Part shown: piece by piece, positions 34,911 to 43,744 of the stretch
Position numbering within the stretch: the first letter of the stretch is position 1
Layout: every line of letters begins with the position of its first letter
Assembly (NCBI RefSeq): GCF_017876315.1
Contig: NZ_JAGINU010000001.1
Span: forward strand, 6,386,001 to 6,450,000
Source of the DNA: Pseudonocardia parietis
GTDB taxonomy: Bacteria; Actinomycetota; Actinomycetes; Mycobacteriales; Pseudonocardiaceae
DNA: 64,000 nt
Reading direction: 5' to 3'
Made by a program: the position numbers and the translations under genes
The notes under the pieces: generated by a model
The model's input: only the letters and a program-made list of their open reading frames with translations
Told to the model about the DNA's origin: nothing
Databases searched by the model: none

Positions 34911-36032
34911 TCAGCCCGAGCCGCTGTGGATCGGGCCATCCCGATCCGCAAGACGCGCGCAGGCGCCTCCCCAGTGCTGGGCGATCATCTCGGCGGCGAT
35001 CGACACCGCGGTCTCCTCCGGGGTGCGCGCGCCGAGATCGAGCCCGATCGGCGAGGACATCTTCGCGACCTCGGCGTCGGTGACACCTTTGTCCAGAAGT
35101 CGCGAGATGCGGTCCTCGTGCGTGCGCCGCGAACCCATCGCCCCGATGTAGCCGACCACGGGCAACCGCAACGCCACTTCCAACAGCGGCACGTCGAACT
35201 TCGGGTCGTGGGTGAGCACGCACAGCGCGGTGCGCCCGTCGATCCGGCCGGCGTCCGACTCCGCCTGCAGGTAGCGGTGCGGCCACTCGACGATGACCTC
35301 GTTCGCGCCGGGGAACCGGGTGGCCGTGGCGAACACCGGACGGGCATCGCAGACCGTCACCCGGAAGCCGAGGAACGAGCCCATCCTGGCCACCGCGGCG
35401 GCGAAGTCGATCGCGCCGAACACGATCATGCGGGGCGGCGGGGCGAACGACTCCACGAACACCGACAGGCCCTCGCCGCGGCGCTGCCCGTCCACGCCGT
35501 AGCTCAGCATCGCGTTCCGCCCGGCATCGAGCAGGCCGCGCACGTCGTCGCCGACGGCGTCGTCGATCCGGGACGATCCGGTGCCGCCCTCGACCGCGTC
35601 CGGCCAGACGATCAGGCGCTTGCCCAGCCGCTCGGCCGGGCCTGCCACGACGGTGGCCACGGCGACCGGCCGCTCCTCCCGGATGGCCTGGCAGATGCGG
35701 CCGAGCTGGTCGTAGGTCTCGGGCGTGACCTTCTCCACGAAGATGTCCAGGATGCCGCCGCAGGTCAGCCCGACCGCGAACGCGTCGTCGTCGGAGACGC
35801 CGTAGCGCTGCAGCACCGGGCGCTCCTCGGCAAGCACCTGCTGGCCCAGCTCGTAGACGGCGCCCTCGACGCATCCGCCGGACACGCTGCCGACCACGTC
35901 GCCGCACGGCCCGACGAGCATCGACGCGCCAGCCTGGCGCGGGGCGGAATGGTATGTGGCGACCACTGTGGCCAGCGCGACCGGCTCGCCGTTCTTCCAC
36001 CAGTCCTCGAGCCGGTCGATCACATCACGCAT
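34911..36032 (-). CDS. XdhC/CoxI family Mo-enzyme maturation protein
   Basis: The protein has 373 residues, ATG 36032 with GAAGGAC at the right distance. The N-terminal XdhC_CoxI domain is clear (PVALATVVATYHSAPRQAGA, VSGGCVEGAVYELG), then LTCGGILDIFVEKV. The C-terminal Rossmann domain has RMIVFGAIDFAAAVARMGSF and ends SSPIGLDLGARTPEETAVSI. It assists sulfuration/insertion of molybdenum cofactor. Operon B lacks an XdhC. This gene carries the same operator palindrome upstream (36224-36239) as the cox operons, so it may serve the second CO dehydrogenase, having been separated by IS insertions. Confidence 0.9.
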   Translation of the reverse strand: MRDVIDRLEDWWKNGEPVALATVVATYHSAPRQAGASMLVGPCGDVVGSVSGGCVEGAVYELGQQVLAEERPVLQRYGVSDDDAFAVGLTCGGILDIFVEKVTPETYDQLGRICQAIREERPVAVATVVAGPAERLGKRLIVWPDAVEGGTGSSRIDDAVGDDVRGLLDAGRNAMLSYGVDGQRRGEGLSVFVESFAPPPRMIVFGAIDFAAAVARMGSFLGFRVTVCDARPVFATATRFPGANEVIVEWPHRYLQAESDAGRIDGRTALCVLTHDPKFDVPLLEVALRLPVVGYIGAMGSRRTHEDRISRLLDKGVTDAEVAKMSSPIGLDLGARTPEETAVSIAAEMIAQHWGGACARLADRDGPIHSGSG

Positions 36033-36223
36033 GCCGCGTCCTTCACCGTCACGGCCCGACCGCGCGACCGACACATCCACTCAGGCGGAGTCACATCGCT
36101 CACCTCGATCGATGAAACCTTCGGGATCCTCCACAAGCAGATGGCGTAAGCTGGCTGTACGGAATCGGACCGTCCAGCGTTGGCGTCAGGGTGTCCCTGG
36201 CTCCTGCTCCGGAGCAATCGGAA

Positions 36224-36239
36224 TTAAGCGATCGCTTAG
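36224..36239. promoter_or_regulatory. Palindromic operator TTAAGC-N4-GCTTAG between XdhC and the aldolase-like gene
   Basis: TTAAGC GATC GCTTAG (the inner 14 bases a perfect palindrome) sits in the 442-base gap between two divergent genes. Its arms are identical to those at 17748-17763. The rest of the gap (36033-36474) has no gene; the ribosome site AGGAGGAGGG is at 36461-36470. Confidence 0.65.
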
Positions 36240-36474
36240 AGCAACCGGAAATCGCCGCCAGTCAGAACCTCGATCAGCTTTTCGTGGTGGTTGACGACCA
36301 GTCCACTTCCGCCAAGCTTGACGTCGTCAGCAGCCTGCGCCGTTCCCCGGGTGCACGCCCGTCCCCCGACAGGCCCTCCACACGGGGGAGTCGGTGGCGC
36401 GCATAACGATCCTAACGTGGATTTCCCCATCCGAATGGGCCGCGCTACCCCGGTCGCGGCAGGAGGAGGGTCCG

Positions 36475-37491
36475 ATGGATCCGATCGAGCAGGACAGCGC
36501 GCCCGCGACGGCGAAGGCCCTCGTCGGGCACCCGCGAGGGATCGTCGCGCTTGACGGGGGGGCGTTCGGCCCAGCCTACCGGGACGACGCAGCCCTCCAG
36601 CAGCTGGTCGCGACGACCCCGGACCTGGACGAGTACGTCAACGGGGTCGTCCTGCCGGCCGCGTCGCTGCACCGACGGGCCGACGACGGCCGGTCGCTCG
36701 CCAGGATCCTCAGCGACCACGGGCTCCTCCCGGGGGCACGGGTGGACACCGGGGAGCTGCCTCTCGCCGGGTCGCCCGGGGAGTCGGTCATCGGGGGGAC
36801 GGACGGACTCACCGAGCGAATGACGGGGCTCGCCCGGGCCGGGATCCGATTTGTCACCTGCCGCTCGCGGACGGTGGTCGGCGCCGACGCGCCATCGGTC
36901 TGGGCAGTACGGTCGAACGCGAACGTGCTCGCCCGGTACGCACGGACCGCCCAGGACGTCGGCCTCGTCCCGCTGCTGCACTGCGGTGTCGCTCCCGACG
37001 GGACCCACTCTGCCGAACGGGGGGCGCAGGCACTAGCGACGGCGTTGACCCGCGTTCTCGCGGAACTGGACGACGCCGGGGTCGACCTGCGGGCCGTGGT
37101 CCTGAGCCCGGGGGTCGCGCTTCCTGGGCGACTGTCGCGGCAAAGCATCGCGCCTGCCGACGTCGCGAGGCTGACGGTCGAGATCCTTCGACTCGTGGTG
37201 CCGGTCGACGTCGCGGGCCTTGCGGTGCACGCGGCGGGCTCGGATCTCGATGTCGCGGTCGCGGTCCTGGCACTAGCGCAGGACCCCACCCTCCCCTGGC
37301 CGCTGACGTTCTGTTTCGGCCGCACTCTGACCGCACCCGCCATCCGGGTCTGGCGCGGGCACCTCTGGCTCACCTATCTTGGTCAGGTCGAACTCGCGCG
37401 CGGGGTGGAGCGGGCCTGCGCTGTGCTGCGCCCGCCACGGCCACGCCTGCGGGTCGCCCGACCGCACGATACGACGCGGCTCACGCGTTGA
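36475..37491 (+). CDS. Class I fructose-bisphosphate aldolase-like protein lacking catalytic residues
   Basis: The protein has 338 residues, ATG 36475 after AGGAGGAGGG. It aligns along its length with class I aldolase: GIVALDGG (for LAADES), ARVDTGELPLAG (for IKVDKG-PLAG), SNANVLARYA, and the C-terminal WPLTFCFGRTL. The Schiff-base Lys position (LKPN) reads LSPG. The other catalytic Lys (FAKWR) reads FVTCR, the Glu pair EPE reads HCG, and SGGQ reads AAGS. It therefore cannot use the normal Schiff-base chemistry. It may be a regulator, a sugar-phosphate binder or a decaying paralogue, but the frame is intact. It is divergent from XdhC. Confidence 0.8.
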   Translation: MDPIEQDSAPATAKALVGHPRGIVALDGGAFGPAYRDDAALQQLVATTPDLDEYVNGVVLPAASLHRRADDGRSLARILSDHGLLPGARVDTGELPLAGSPGESVIGGTDGLTERMTGLARAGIRFVTCRSRTVVGADAPSVWAVRSNANVLARYARTAQDVGLVPLLHCGVAPDGTHSAERGAQALATALTRVLAELDDAGVDLRAVVLSPGVALPGRLSRQSIAPADVARLTVEILRLVVPVDVAGLAVHAAGSDLDVAVAVLALAQDPTLPWPLTFCFGRTLTAPAIRVWRGHLWLTYLGQVELARGVERACAVLRPPRPRLRVARPHDTTRLTR

Positions 37492-37656
37492 TCTTCAACG
37501 GGTTCGTGGCTCGTTGAGGCGCGGGTTCGCCGGCCAGGCAGGTGAACTCCGGGGCGGTAACCGGGTCGGCAGGGTCAGACAGACCGAGGCCGCCCAGGGC
37601 CGCCGTACCCCTCGCCGCTTGACGGACACCGCTTCACCCTGCGCACCCGATCCATG

Positions 37657-38094
37657 TCAATCCCCGCTCGCTCGCAGTGTCGCGCTGACGAGGTGGAACG
37701 TCTCGGAGACCTCTCGACGCGCGCCTTCGACGCGGCCCGGTCTACCGCCCCACACATCGGCGACCCGCCTCAGTAGAGATCGGCGGAGTCCATAGGCAAT
37801 CGGCCACCCGGCGGCAGCTCGCCGTAGGGCGGCGACGGGCGTGCTCATCGCGCGGCTCTCGCCGTTGGCTCGAGTGGGCAGGATCAGCATCCCGACCAGC
37901 CTCCTTGCGCCGGATGCCGGGACCGCGTCAAGAGTTGCCCGTGCAACGTCGTCTGGATACGCAGGTTCTGGACTCCGCCGCCCCAGAGTCACAGGTCTGA
38001 TCGCGAGGAGGACCGTGGTGACGTCGACGTCTGTGAACCCCAGCGCCGTCATCACGCGCGCGAGCGTCAGCGTCGTCCCGAGTAGTGGCAGCAT
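37657..38094 (-). CDS. Uncertain hypothetical protein, possibly degraded
   Basis: The frame is 145 residues from ATG 38094. It has a hydrophobic N-terminus (MLPLLGTTLTLARVMTALGF), then VDVTTVLLAIRPVTLG, and a basic C-terminus (WPIAYGLRRSLLRRVADVWG). In another frame just upstream the sequence VIEVDVLTDDRDS would extend it naturally, suggesting a frameshifted older gene. I do not recognise it. The regions 37492-37656 and 38095-38393 hold no other gene I can support. Confidence 0.3.
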   Translation of the reverse strand: MLPLLGTTLTLARVMTALGFTDVDVTTVLLAIRPVTLGRRSPEPAYPDDVARATLDAVPASGARRLVGMLILPTRANGESRAMSTPVAALRRAAAGWPIAYGLRRSLLRRVADVWGGRPGRVEGARREVSETFHLVSATLRASGD

Positions 38095-38393
38095 GGAGCG
38101 AATCTCGATCGTCGGTCAGGACATCCACCTCGATGACAGAGAGCAATCCGTGACGCTGTCAGCCCGGAGAACCTGGTCAGTGACTCGTCCGGCGGGCCTG
38201 TTCGTCCTGCACCCGAGCGCGCCGCGCTCGTCTCCCGCGTACTCTATCGCCCCCGATAGGTGTCCTCTCGACCTCGATCACCGTGTCGTCGCAAACACGA
38301 TCATCGCAGGTCAGCGGGCACCCATCGCCATCTCACCGGCCAAGCCCTCGCGCTACTCGCGGATTCGGGTCAGACCGATGGAGTCTCACCTCA

Positions 38394-39316
38394 GAGCGTG
38401 TTTGAGAAGCGTCGGCGTGTCTGCGGGACGCGAGGGTGGATTGAGTCCACGGTGGATGGGTGGCTCGACGGAGGAAGCGGTATCCCTCGGACACCAGCGA
38501 TGAGCAGTGGGCGCTGATCGAGACCCTGCTGCCCGCGCCTGGGTCGGGCGGGCGGCCGGAGAAGCACCCGCGCCGGGACGTGGTCGACGCGATCCTCTAC
38601 GTGGTACGCGCTGGCTGCTCCTGGCGCGCCCTACCAGCTGATTTCCCGCCGTGGCAGACCGTGTACTGGTACTTCAACCGGTGGGAGCAGCAGCGGGTCA
38701 CCGAGAAGATCCTCCCGATCGTGCGTAGACAGCTCCGAGCAGCCGAGGGGCGTGACCCTGAGCCGAGCGCGGGGATCATCGACTCCCAGAGCGTGCGTGG
38801 CGCCGATACCGTCGGCCGCGACTCCCGCGGCTACGACGCCGGGAAGAAGGTCAACGGTCGCAAACGATTCATCGTCACCGACACCCTCGGGCTGCTGCTC
38901 ACGGTGATGGTCTGCTCTGCCGGGCGTCAGGACCGCGACGGCGCCAAGACCGCCCTGCTCGGCGCCTACTTGGCCACCACGGTGCGATTCGTGTTCGCCG
39001 ACGCCGGGTTCGCCGGACGCCTGGTCGACTGGGCGCAGACCATCGTGGGCACCACGATCGAGATCGTGCGCAAACCCGCCGGTCAGCGCGGTTTCGTCGT
39101 CATCCCACGACGCTGGGCGGTCGAACGCAGCCTGGCCTGGTTGACCGCCCACCGTCGCTTGGCTCGCGACTACGAACGTCACCGGGCGACCTCCGAGGCG
39201 ATGATCCGTTGGGCCGCGATCAACACCATGACCCGCCGCCTCGCCCGCGGCGGACCTGCCACCCGACAGCAGCGACGCACCTTCACCCAAACAAGTTGAT
39301 CTTCTCAAACACGCTC
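38394..39316 (+). mobile_element. IS5-family insertion sequence (IS5-a)
   Basis: Perfect 16-base terminal inverted repeats GAGCGTGTTTGAGAAG (38394-38409) and the complement (39301-39316) bound 923 bases. TCA is duplicated on both sides (38391-38393 and 39317-39319). Insertion was exactly at the stop codon of the minus-strand gene ending at 39317, so that stop is preserved by the duplication. Confidence 0.93.
38460..39299 (+). CDS. IS5-family transposase
   Basis: The protein has 279 residues from GTG 38460. DUF4096-type N-terminus (SDEQWALIETLLPAPGSGGR), then the DDE_Tnp_1 core: GIIDSQSVRGAD (Asp), VFADAGFAGRLVDW (Asp) and RRWAVERSLAWLTAHRRLAR (Glu). It appears full length and is the only gene of the element. 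Confidence 0.93.
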   Translation: MARRRKRYPSDTSDEQWALIETLLPAPGSGGRPEKHPRRDVVDAILYVVRAGCSWRALPADFPPWQTVYWYFNRWEQQRVTEKILPIVRRQLRAAEGRDPEPSAGIIDSQSVRGADTVGRDSRGYDAGKKVNGRKRFIVTDTLGLLLTVMVCSAGRQDRDGAKTALLGAYLATTVRFVFADAGFAGRLVDWAQTIVGTTIEIVRKPAGQRGFVVIPRRWAVERSLAWLTAHRRLARDYERHRATSEAMIRWAAINTMTRRLARGGPATRQQRRTFTQTS

Positions 39317-40009
39317 TCAGTGCGTGTCGAGCTCCTCCCTACCGTCATAGTCGATCGGCAGACGGCGCCTGCAGACGTCCAGGACCGTCGCCTCATCAGG
39401 GAGCGGTTGGGTGGTACCGCCGTATCTATGCATCGCCTGTTGAGTGAGCGTGTCCAGCGTCGTCGCGTCGGCCTGGCCGCCGGCCCCGGTGCGGGGTTCG
39501 AGGCGGGAATGCCACCGCACCGTTCCGTCGAACGCGCAAACGCGCCCGACAAGAACGGCGCGGCTACCGGAGTCGAGGGAGAACGAGAAGCTGGCCTGCA
39601 CACTCGCGGAATCCAGCGACTTGGCAGCATCGACGAAAGCTCGAGAACCGCGTAGCTGGTGCGCACACCCGGACCAGCTGAGGTTGCTGGAGCAGATTCG
39701 AAACAAGCTGCCGGCCGAATCGATGGCCAAGGTCTCGATGGAGCACCAGCAATGTCGTGTGGGTGCTGCATCGGCCGGACATTCCCAGATTCCGTATGTG
39801 CTCAGGTAGAGATCGCATCCCCAGGTGCAGGATCCTCGTCCGAGTAGGCGTTCGCGCTTGCCGAGCGGAAGTCGACGCCGGTCGTGTCGAAGCGTTCGTC
39901 GTAGTGAGTGTTTGTGAACTCGCACGGGCGCCCATTTCATCCGGGGACCTTGGGTCAAGCTGTGCAACGTCGGGTGTGCCGTGGCTAGCTGCGCTCCGAT
40001 CGTGACCAT
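39317..40009 (-). CDS. Hypothetical protein, start uncertain
   Basis: The longest frame is 230 residues from GTG 40009, but the true start may lie inside. From about residue 65 it looks protein-like: CDLYLSTYGIWECPADA, HCWCSIETLAIDSAGSLFRI, then SGSRAVLVGRVCAFDGTVRW. It has an unusual number of Cys and Trp and lower GC than its neighbours. No family is recognised. An IS5 abuts its stop. Probably horizontally acquired. Confidence 0.4.
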   Translation of the reverse strand: MVTIGAQLATAHPTLHSLTQGPRMKWAPVRVHKHSLRRTLRHDRRRLPLGKRERLLGRGSCTWGCDLYLSTYGIWECPADAAPTRHCWCSIETLAIDSAGSLFRICSSNLSWSGCAHQLRGSRAFVDAAKSLDSASVQASFSFSLDSGSRAVLVGRVCAFDGTVRWHSRLEPRTGAGGQADATTLDTLTQQAMHRYGGTTQPLPDEATVLDVCRRRLPIDYDGREELDTH

Positions 40010-40236
40010 GCGCGGCGCCGGAGAGCCTGCCGATACGCGCCGCTGGTCACACCACCCATGCGGGGGTTTTGGCGTGGTAGGAGGCCCGCGATGCGGGCCT
40101 GGGCGAGGTCGCAGGTCAGGAGCCTGACGCCCTCCTACTTCTGCAGGGCGAAGCAGTAGCAGGGCTTTGTTAGGTCGTGTCGGGGTAGGGGCGTTGGCAG
40201 GTGTGGCATGCGCCGGTCCAGATGTCGAGCAGGGTC
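40010..40236. other. Intergenic DNA between mobile elements
   Basis: No gene seen. Short GC-rich hairpins (GAGGCCCGCGATGCGGGCCTG near 40080) and stop-rich frames suggest decayed DNA left by element insertions. Confidence 0.4.
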
Positions 40237-40291
40237 TGGTGTCCCGTCCCGGGTTTGATGGAGACCATCAAACCTGGAGGATGATCGACCG

Positions 40292-40612
40292 ATGGCCGCC
40301 CCGAGGAAGTACCCCGCCGAGCTGCGGGAACGAGCGATCCGGCTCGTGCTCGACGCGAAGGCCGCCCCGGATGGCGGGGGCGGGAACGTCTTCAAGCGCA
40401 TCGGTGAGCAGCTGGGGATCAACCCGGAGACGTTGCGTGGCTGGGTGAAGCAGGTCGAGATCGACAACGGGACGCGGCCGGGCACGACCACCGACGACGC
40501 GACGCGGCTGGCGGAGCTGGAGCGTGAGGTTCGGGAGTTGCGGCGGGCGAACGCGATTCTGAAGTCGGCGTCGGCTTTCTTCGCGGCGGAGCTCGACCGC
40601 CCCAGCAGGTAG
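40292..40612 (+). CDS. IS3-family transposase OrfA (IS3-c)
   Basis: The protein has 106 residues from ATG 40292 (MAAPRKYPAELRERAIRL). Helix-turn-helix FKRIGEQLGINPETLRGWVK, then a coiled coil (LAELEREVRELRRANAILK) and ASAFFAAELDRPSR. The C-rich stretch before its stop is where a -1 shift would give the OrfB frame (DRPQQVVLDYIEANKN). Intact, but its element is not. Confidence 0.88.
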   Translation: MAAPRKYPAELRERAIRLVLDAKAAPDGGGGNVFKRIGEQLGINPETLRGWVKQVEIDNGTRPGTTTDDATRLAELEREVRELRRANAILKSASAFFAAELDRPSR

Positions 40613-41036
40613 TCCTCGACTACATCGAGGCGAACAAAAACCGGTTCGGGGTCGAGCCGATCTGCGCGGTGTTGAAGGACGCAGGCGTGAAGATTGCCCC
40701 GAGTACGTTTCATGCGTCGAGGAAGCGGCCGCCCTCGGCGCGCTCGCTGACCGATGCCGAGAATATGAAAGAGATCGAGCGAGTGCACCGTGAGAACTTC
40801 AGCGTCTATGGCAGTCGGAAGGTGTGGGCGGCGCTGCGGCGCCAAGGCGGGGTCGACGGCCGTCAGGTGGCCCGGTGCACCGTGGAGCGGCTGATGCGCC
40901 GCCACGGGTTACGTGGGGTGTCGCGGCTGCGGGTGCCACGGACCACGGTCCGGGGCAAGGGGCAGGACCTGCGGCCGGACCTGGTGGACCGGGACTTCAC
41001 CGCGCCCGCACCGAACCGGTTGTGGGTCGCCGACAT
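40603..41036 (+). pseudogene. IS3-family OrfB, N-terminal fragment (IS3-c)
   Basis: The frame from ~40603 reads QQVVLDYIEANKNRFGVEPI and continues through HTH_21 (YGSRKVWAALRRQGGVDGRQ, MRRHGLRGVSRLR) to PNRLWVADI. The first catalytic Asp is present but the rest of the DDE core is gone. The frame then runs into unrelated sequence (HEALLNRVEVEDLHRR) and stops at 41112. Confidence 0.8.
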
Positions 41037-41112
41037 CGAGCGCCACGAGGCGCTGCTGAACCGAGTGGAGGTGGAAGACCTTCACCGCCGCGGCGTCGCA
41101 GCGACGCGGTGA

Positions 41113-42811
41113 AGCTGGGGGCAGCCCGATCCGGGAGACGCCGGTGAGGGTGGAAGCGGCCCCGACAACGACGAGGCGGACCAGTACTGCCAGATGGTCC
41201 GGGCTCGGCAAGCGAGACGGAAAGGCGCACGTGAGGAACCAGCGGCTGAACGCCTCTCAAGAGACCCTCCAGCTCGAATCTGGCGGATCTGGGCTGGTCA
41301 GCAACGCGCACTCGCGCGACGGCGGGCACGATCATGCCGTCGCCCGGGGAACTCCTGGGCTGGGTGATGTCGCCGGTCGGGAGGCCACGGTGAATGCCTG
41401 CGGCGTAGCTGTGGCGATGTTGCAGGGGCATAGCTGGGCGCCGACCCCGTCGATCGGATCAGCAGTGAACGTGGGAACTATCCCGGCGGTCCCCGACCCG
41501 CGCTGTGTCCAGCAGCGTGGCGGGAAGGCCCGTCGTCGGCCGATGCTGTCGGGGTGGGGCGGAGGACCCGTAGTAGTCCGAGGCCGGGAAAGCCGGTCAC
41601 ATGGCGAAGGGGTCCAGCGTGTTCGCAGCACGGAAGCAGGAGGAGGAGCGCGCTGGTGAATATCGGCGATCCGTGGCCCGATCTCGATGAGGCCGAACTG
41701 CGGGTACTTGCGATGCAGAGAAAGCTGCACCACTGGGCGAAGATCGATCCTGGTCGACGCTTCGATGATCTCCACAATCTCATCTATGACCCGTTCTTCC
41801 TCGTGGTTGCGTGGGAACGGGTGCGCGGCAATAGGGGTGCACGCACCGCCGGAGTGGACGGGATCGCTCCGCGATCGGTCGGTTTCGGCGCTGGGGAACT
41901 GCTGTCCGGGCTGCGAGCACAGCTCAAGGCCGGATCGTTCGTTCCCCAGCCGGTGCGGGAGAAGGCGATCCCGAAGGCGTCGGGAAAGATCCGGCGTCTC
42001 GGGATTCCGACGACCGCTGACCGGGTCGTGCAGGCCGTGTTGAAGCTGGTGCTCGAGCCGATTTTCGAGGCGGACTTCAAGCCGTGTTCCTACGGCTTCC
42101 GCCCGAGGCGCCGGGCCCAGGACGCGATCGCCGAGATTCACTACCTCGCTTCGCCGACTCGGAACTACGAGTGGGTGTTCGAGGCTGATATCGCGGCGTG
42201 TTTCGACGAGATCGACCACACCGCGCTCATGGCGCGGGTCCGTGGACGGGTCTCTGACAAGCGGGTCCTGGGTTGGGTGGCGGCGTTCCTGCGGGCCGGG
42301 ATCCTCTCCGAGGAGGGCCTCAACCGCGAGACGACCACCGGCACCCCGCAGGGCGGGATCCTGTCACCGCTGCTGGCCAACATCGCCCTGTCCGTGCTGG
42401 ACGAGCACTTCGCGCGCAAGTGGGAAGCGCTCGGACCGGCCTGGACACGCGCCAAGCACCGCCGCGGCGGCGGCCCGGTCATGCGGCTCGTCCGCTACGC
42501 GGACGACTTCGTGATCATGGTGGGCGGGCGCCGCGAGCACACTGAAGCGCTCTGGGACGAAGTGGCGGCAGTGCTCGCGCCGATGGGCCTACGTCTGTCG
42601 GTGCACAAGACCAGGGTCTGCCACATCGACGAGGGGTTCGACTTCCTGGGGTGGCGCATCCAGCGCCGCGCTTGGCGAAGCCGAACGGGGAAGCGGGCGG
42701 TCTACACCTATCCGTCGAAGAAGGCGCTGGCCTCGGTCGTCGGGAAGATTCGAGACCTGACCCGCCGAGGGAAACATCGAACACTTGCGGACTTGCTACG
42801 CCGGCTCAACC
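41113..42811 (+). mobile_element. Group II intron with reverse transcriptase, 3' truncated (limits approximate)
   Basis: About 540 bases without a supported gene (41113-41655) precede a reverse-transcriptase/maturase gene, matching the RNA domains I-IV layout of a bacterial group II intron. The 3' part (end of the protein, domains V-VI) is missing: similarity stops near 42811 at the ISAs1 junction. Splicing should be lost. Confidence 0.6.
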
Positions 42812-42900
42812 CCAGGGGGTCGGCAAAGTCGCGGCGAGTGGGCGCTGAGCTGCGACGACACGCGGTCGAGGTAGGGGTGCGGGCACGGCCCTGGTGGTGA
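41656..42900 (+). pseudogene. Group II intron reverse transcriptase/maturase, C-terminus lost
   Basis: The frame of 414 residues starts at GTG 41656 with AGGAGGAG upstream. RT motifs: ARTAGVDGIAP, RRLGIPTTADRVVQ, GTPQGGILSPLLANI and the catalytic MRLVRYADDFVIM. Up to HRTLADLLRRLNP (~residue 385) it follows the family; the last ~30 residues are foreign. The maturase X domain is cut and the HNH domain absent, so mobility is unlikely. Confidence 0.88.
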
Positions 42901-42943
42901 TCATGGCGGTTCTCACGCCAGCCTTGATCATCGGAAGAGAGCC

Positions 42944-43519
42944 GTGCCCACGTCTGCATCATTGTCGATCGCTGCCGTCGCCGACCAGGTGGGCGGGGTG
43001 GAGCTACCCGATCCGGTCGCGCTGGCGCCGAGACTGGCCGATGCGCTGGGCGGGGTGGTCGATCCGCGCAAGCGTCGTGGGGTCCGGCACGGGCTGGTCG
43101 TGGTGCTGACGGCCGCGGTGTGCGCGGTCGCGGCCGGAGCGCGGTCGTTCGTCGCGGTCGCCGAGTGGGTCACGGACCTGCCGGCGGATATGGCTGCCGC
43201 GCTCGGGACCGAGGACCGATGCCCGTCGGAGTCGACGATCCGCCGGATCCTGGGCCGGGTGGACGCCGACCGGTTCGACGCGGTGATCGGCGGGTTCGTC
43301 CAGCGCCTGTGCGCGGCGACCGCGCCGGTCGGGCGGCGCCGGGTACTGGCCGTGGACGGCAAGACCGTGCGCGGCTCGCGCGGTGATGGCCCTGCTCGTC
43401 ATCTGCTCTCGATACTCGACCAACAGACCCGGGTCGTGCTCGGCCAGGTCGAGGTCGCGGGCAAGACCAACGAGAGCACCGCGTTCACTCCACTGCTCGA
43501 CACCCTGACCAGTATCGAC
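42944..43519 (+). pseudogene. ISAs1-family transposase, N-terminal part
   Basis: From GTG 42944: DPRKRRGVRHGLVVVLTAAV (DDE_Tnp_1-associated N-terminal domain), SESTIRRILGRVDAD, RVLAVDGKTVRGSRG (first Asp) and QVEVAGKTNESTAF. It is interrupted after LLDTLTSID by IS110-b; the frame runs 12 residues into that element before a stop. Confidence 0.85.
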
Positions 43520-43524
43520 AGCGA

Positions 43525-43744
43525 GGATGGTCTTGGCGCCACCGGCCAGGTCTGACCCAAGTATCGATTGACGCTGCCGTTGTCCTCGTGGGGATCCGTC
43601 GGCCGGGCCGGTGACGTCGACCCGGCACCGGCGGGTCGGGCTGTGTGACCTCATAGGAGCTTGCTTGCAGGAGCTCATCGCTGTCTTGTCCGTGCTCGAC
43701 CAGCAGGTGCTCGCCAGGAACGACGACGAGCAGCAAGGACGCAC
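43525..43744 (+). ncRNA. Candidate IS110 bridge RNA region
   Basis: It is the non-coding stretch upstream of the transposase, where IS110-group elements encode a structured RNA that pairs with donor and target DNA. The internal CATAGGAGC copy (43652-43660), identical to the sequence at the right terminus, is what a donor-recognition loop would need. RNA limits and fold were not computed. Confidence 0.4.

Larger units (their letters stand above)
40237..41036 (+). mobile_element. IS3-family element, 3' truncated (IS3-c)
   Basis: It begins near 40237 (TGGTGTCCCGTCCCGGG) and carries orfA and the first half of orfB. At about 41036 homology stops after LWVADI of the integrase core, where other sequence begins. 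No right end is present, so exact limits cannot be checked. Confidence 0.65.

Noticed and set aside
37841..38503. Plus-strand frame of 220 codons before the IS5 transposase
   Set aside because: It is Ser/Arg-rich, crosses the IS5 left end and has no family features.
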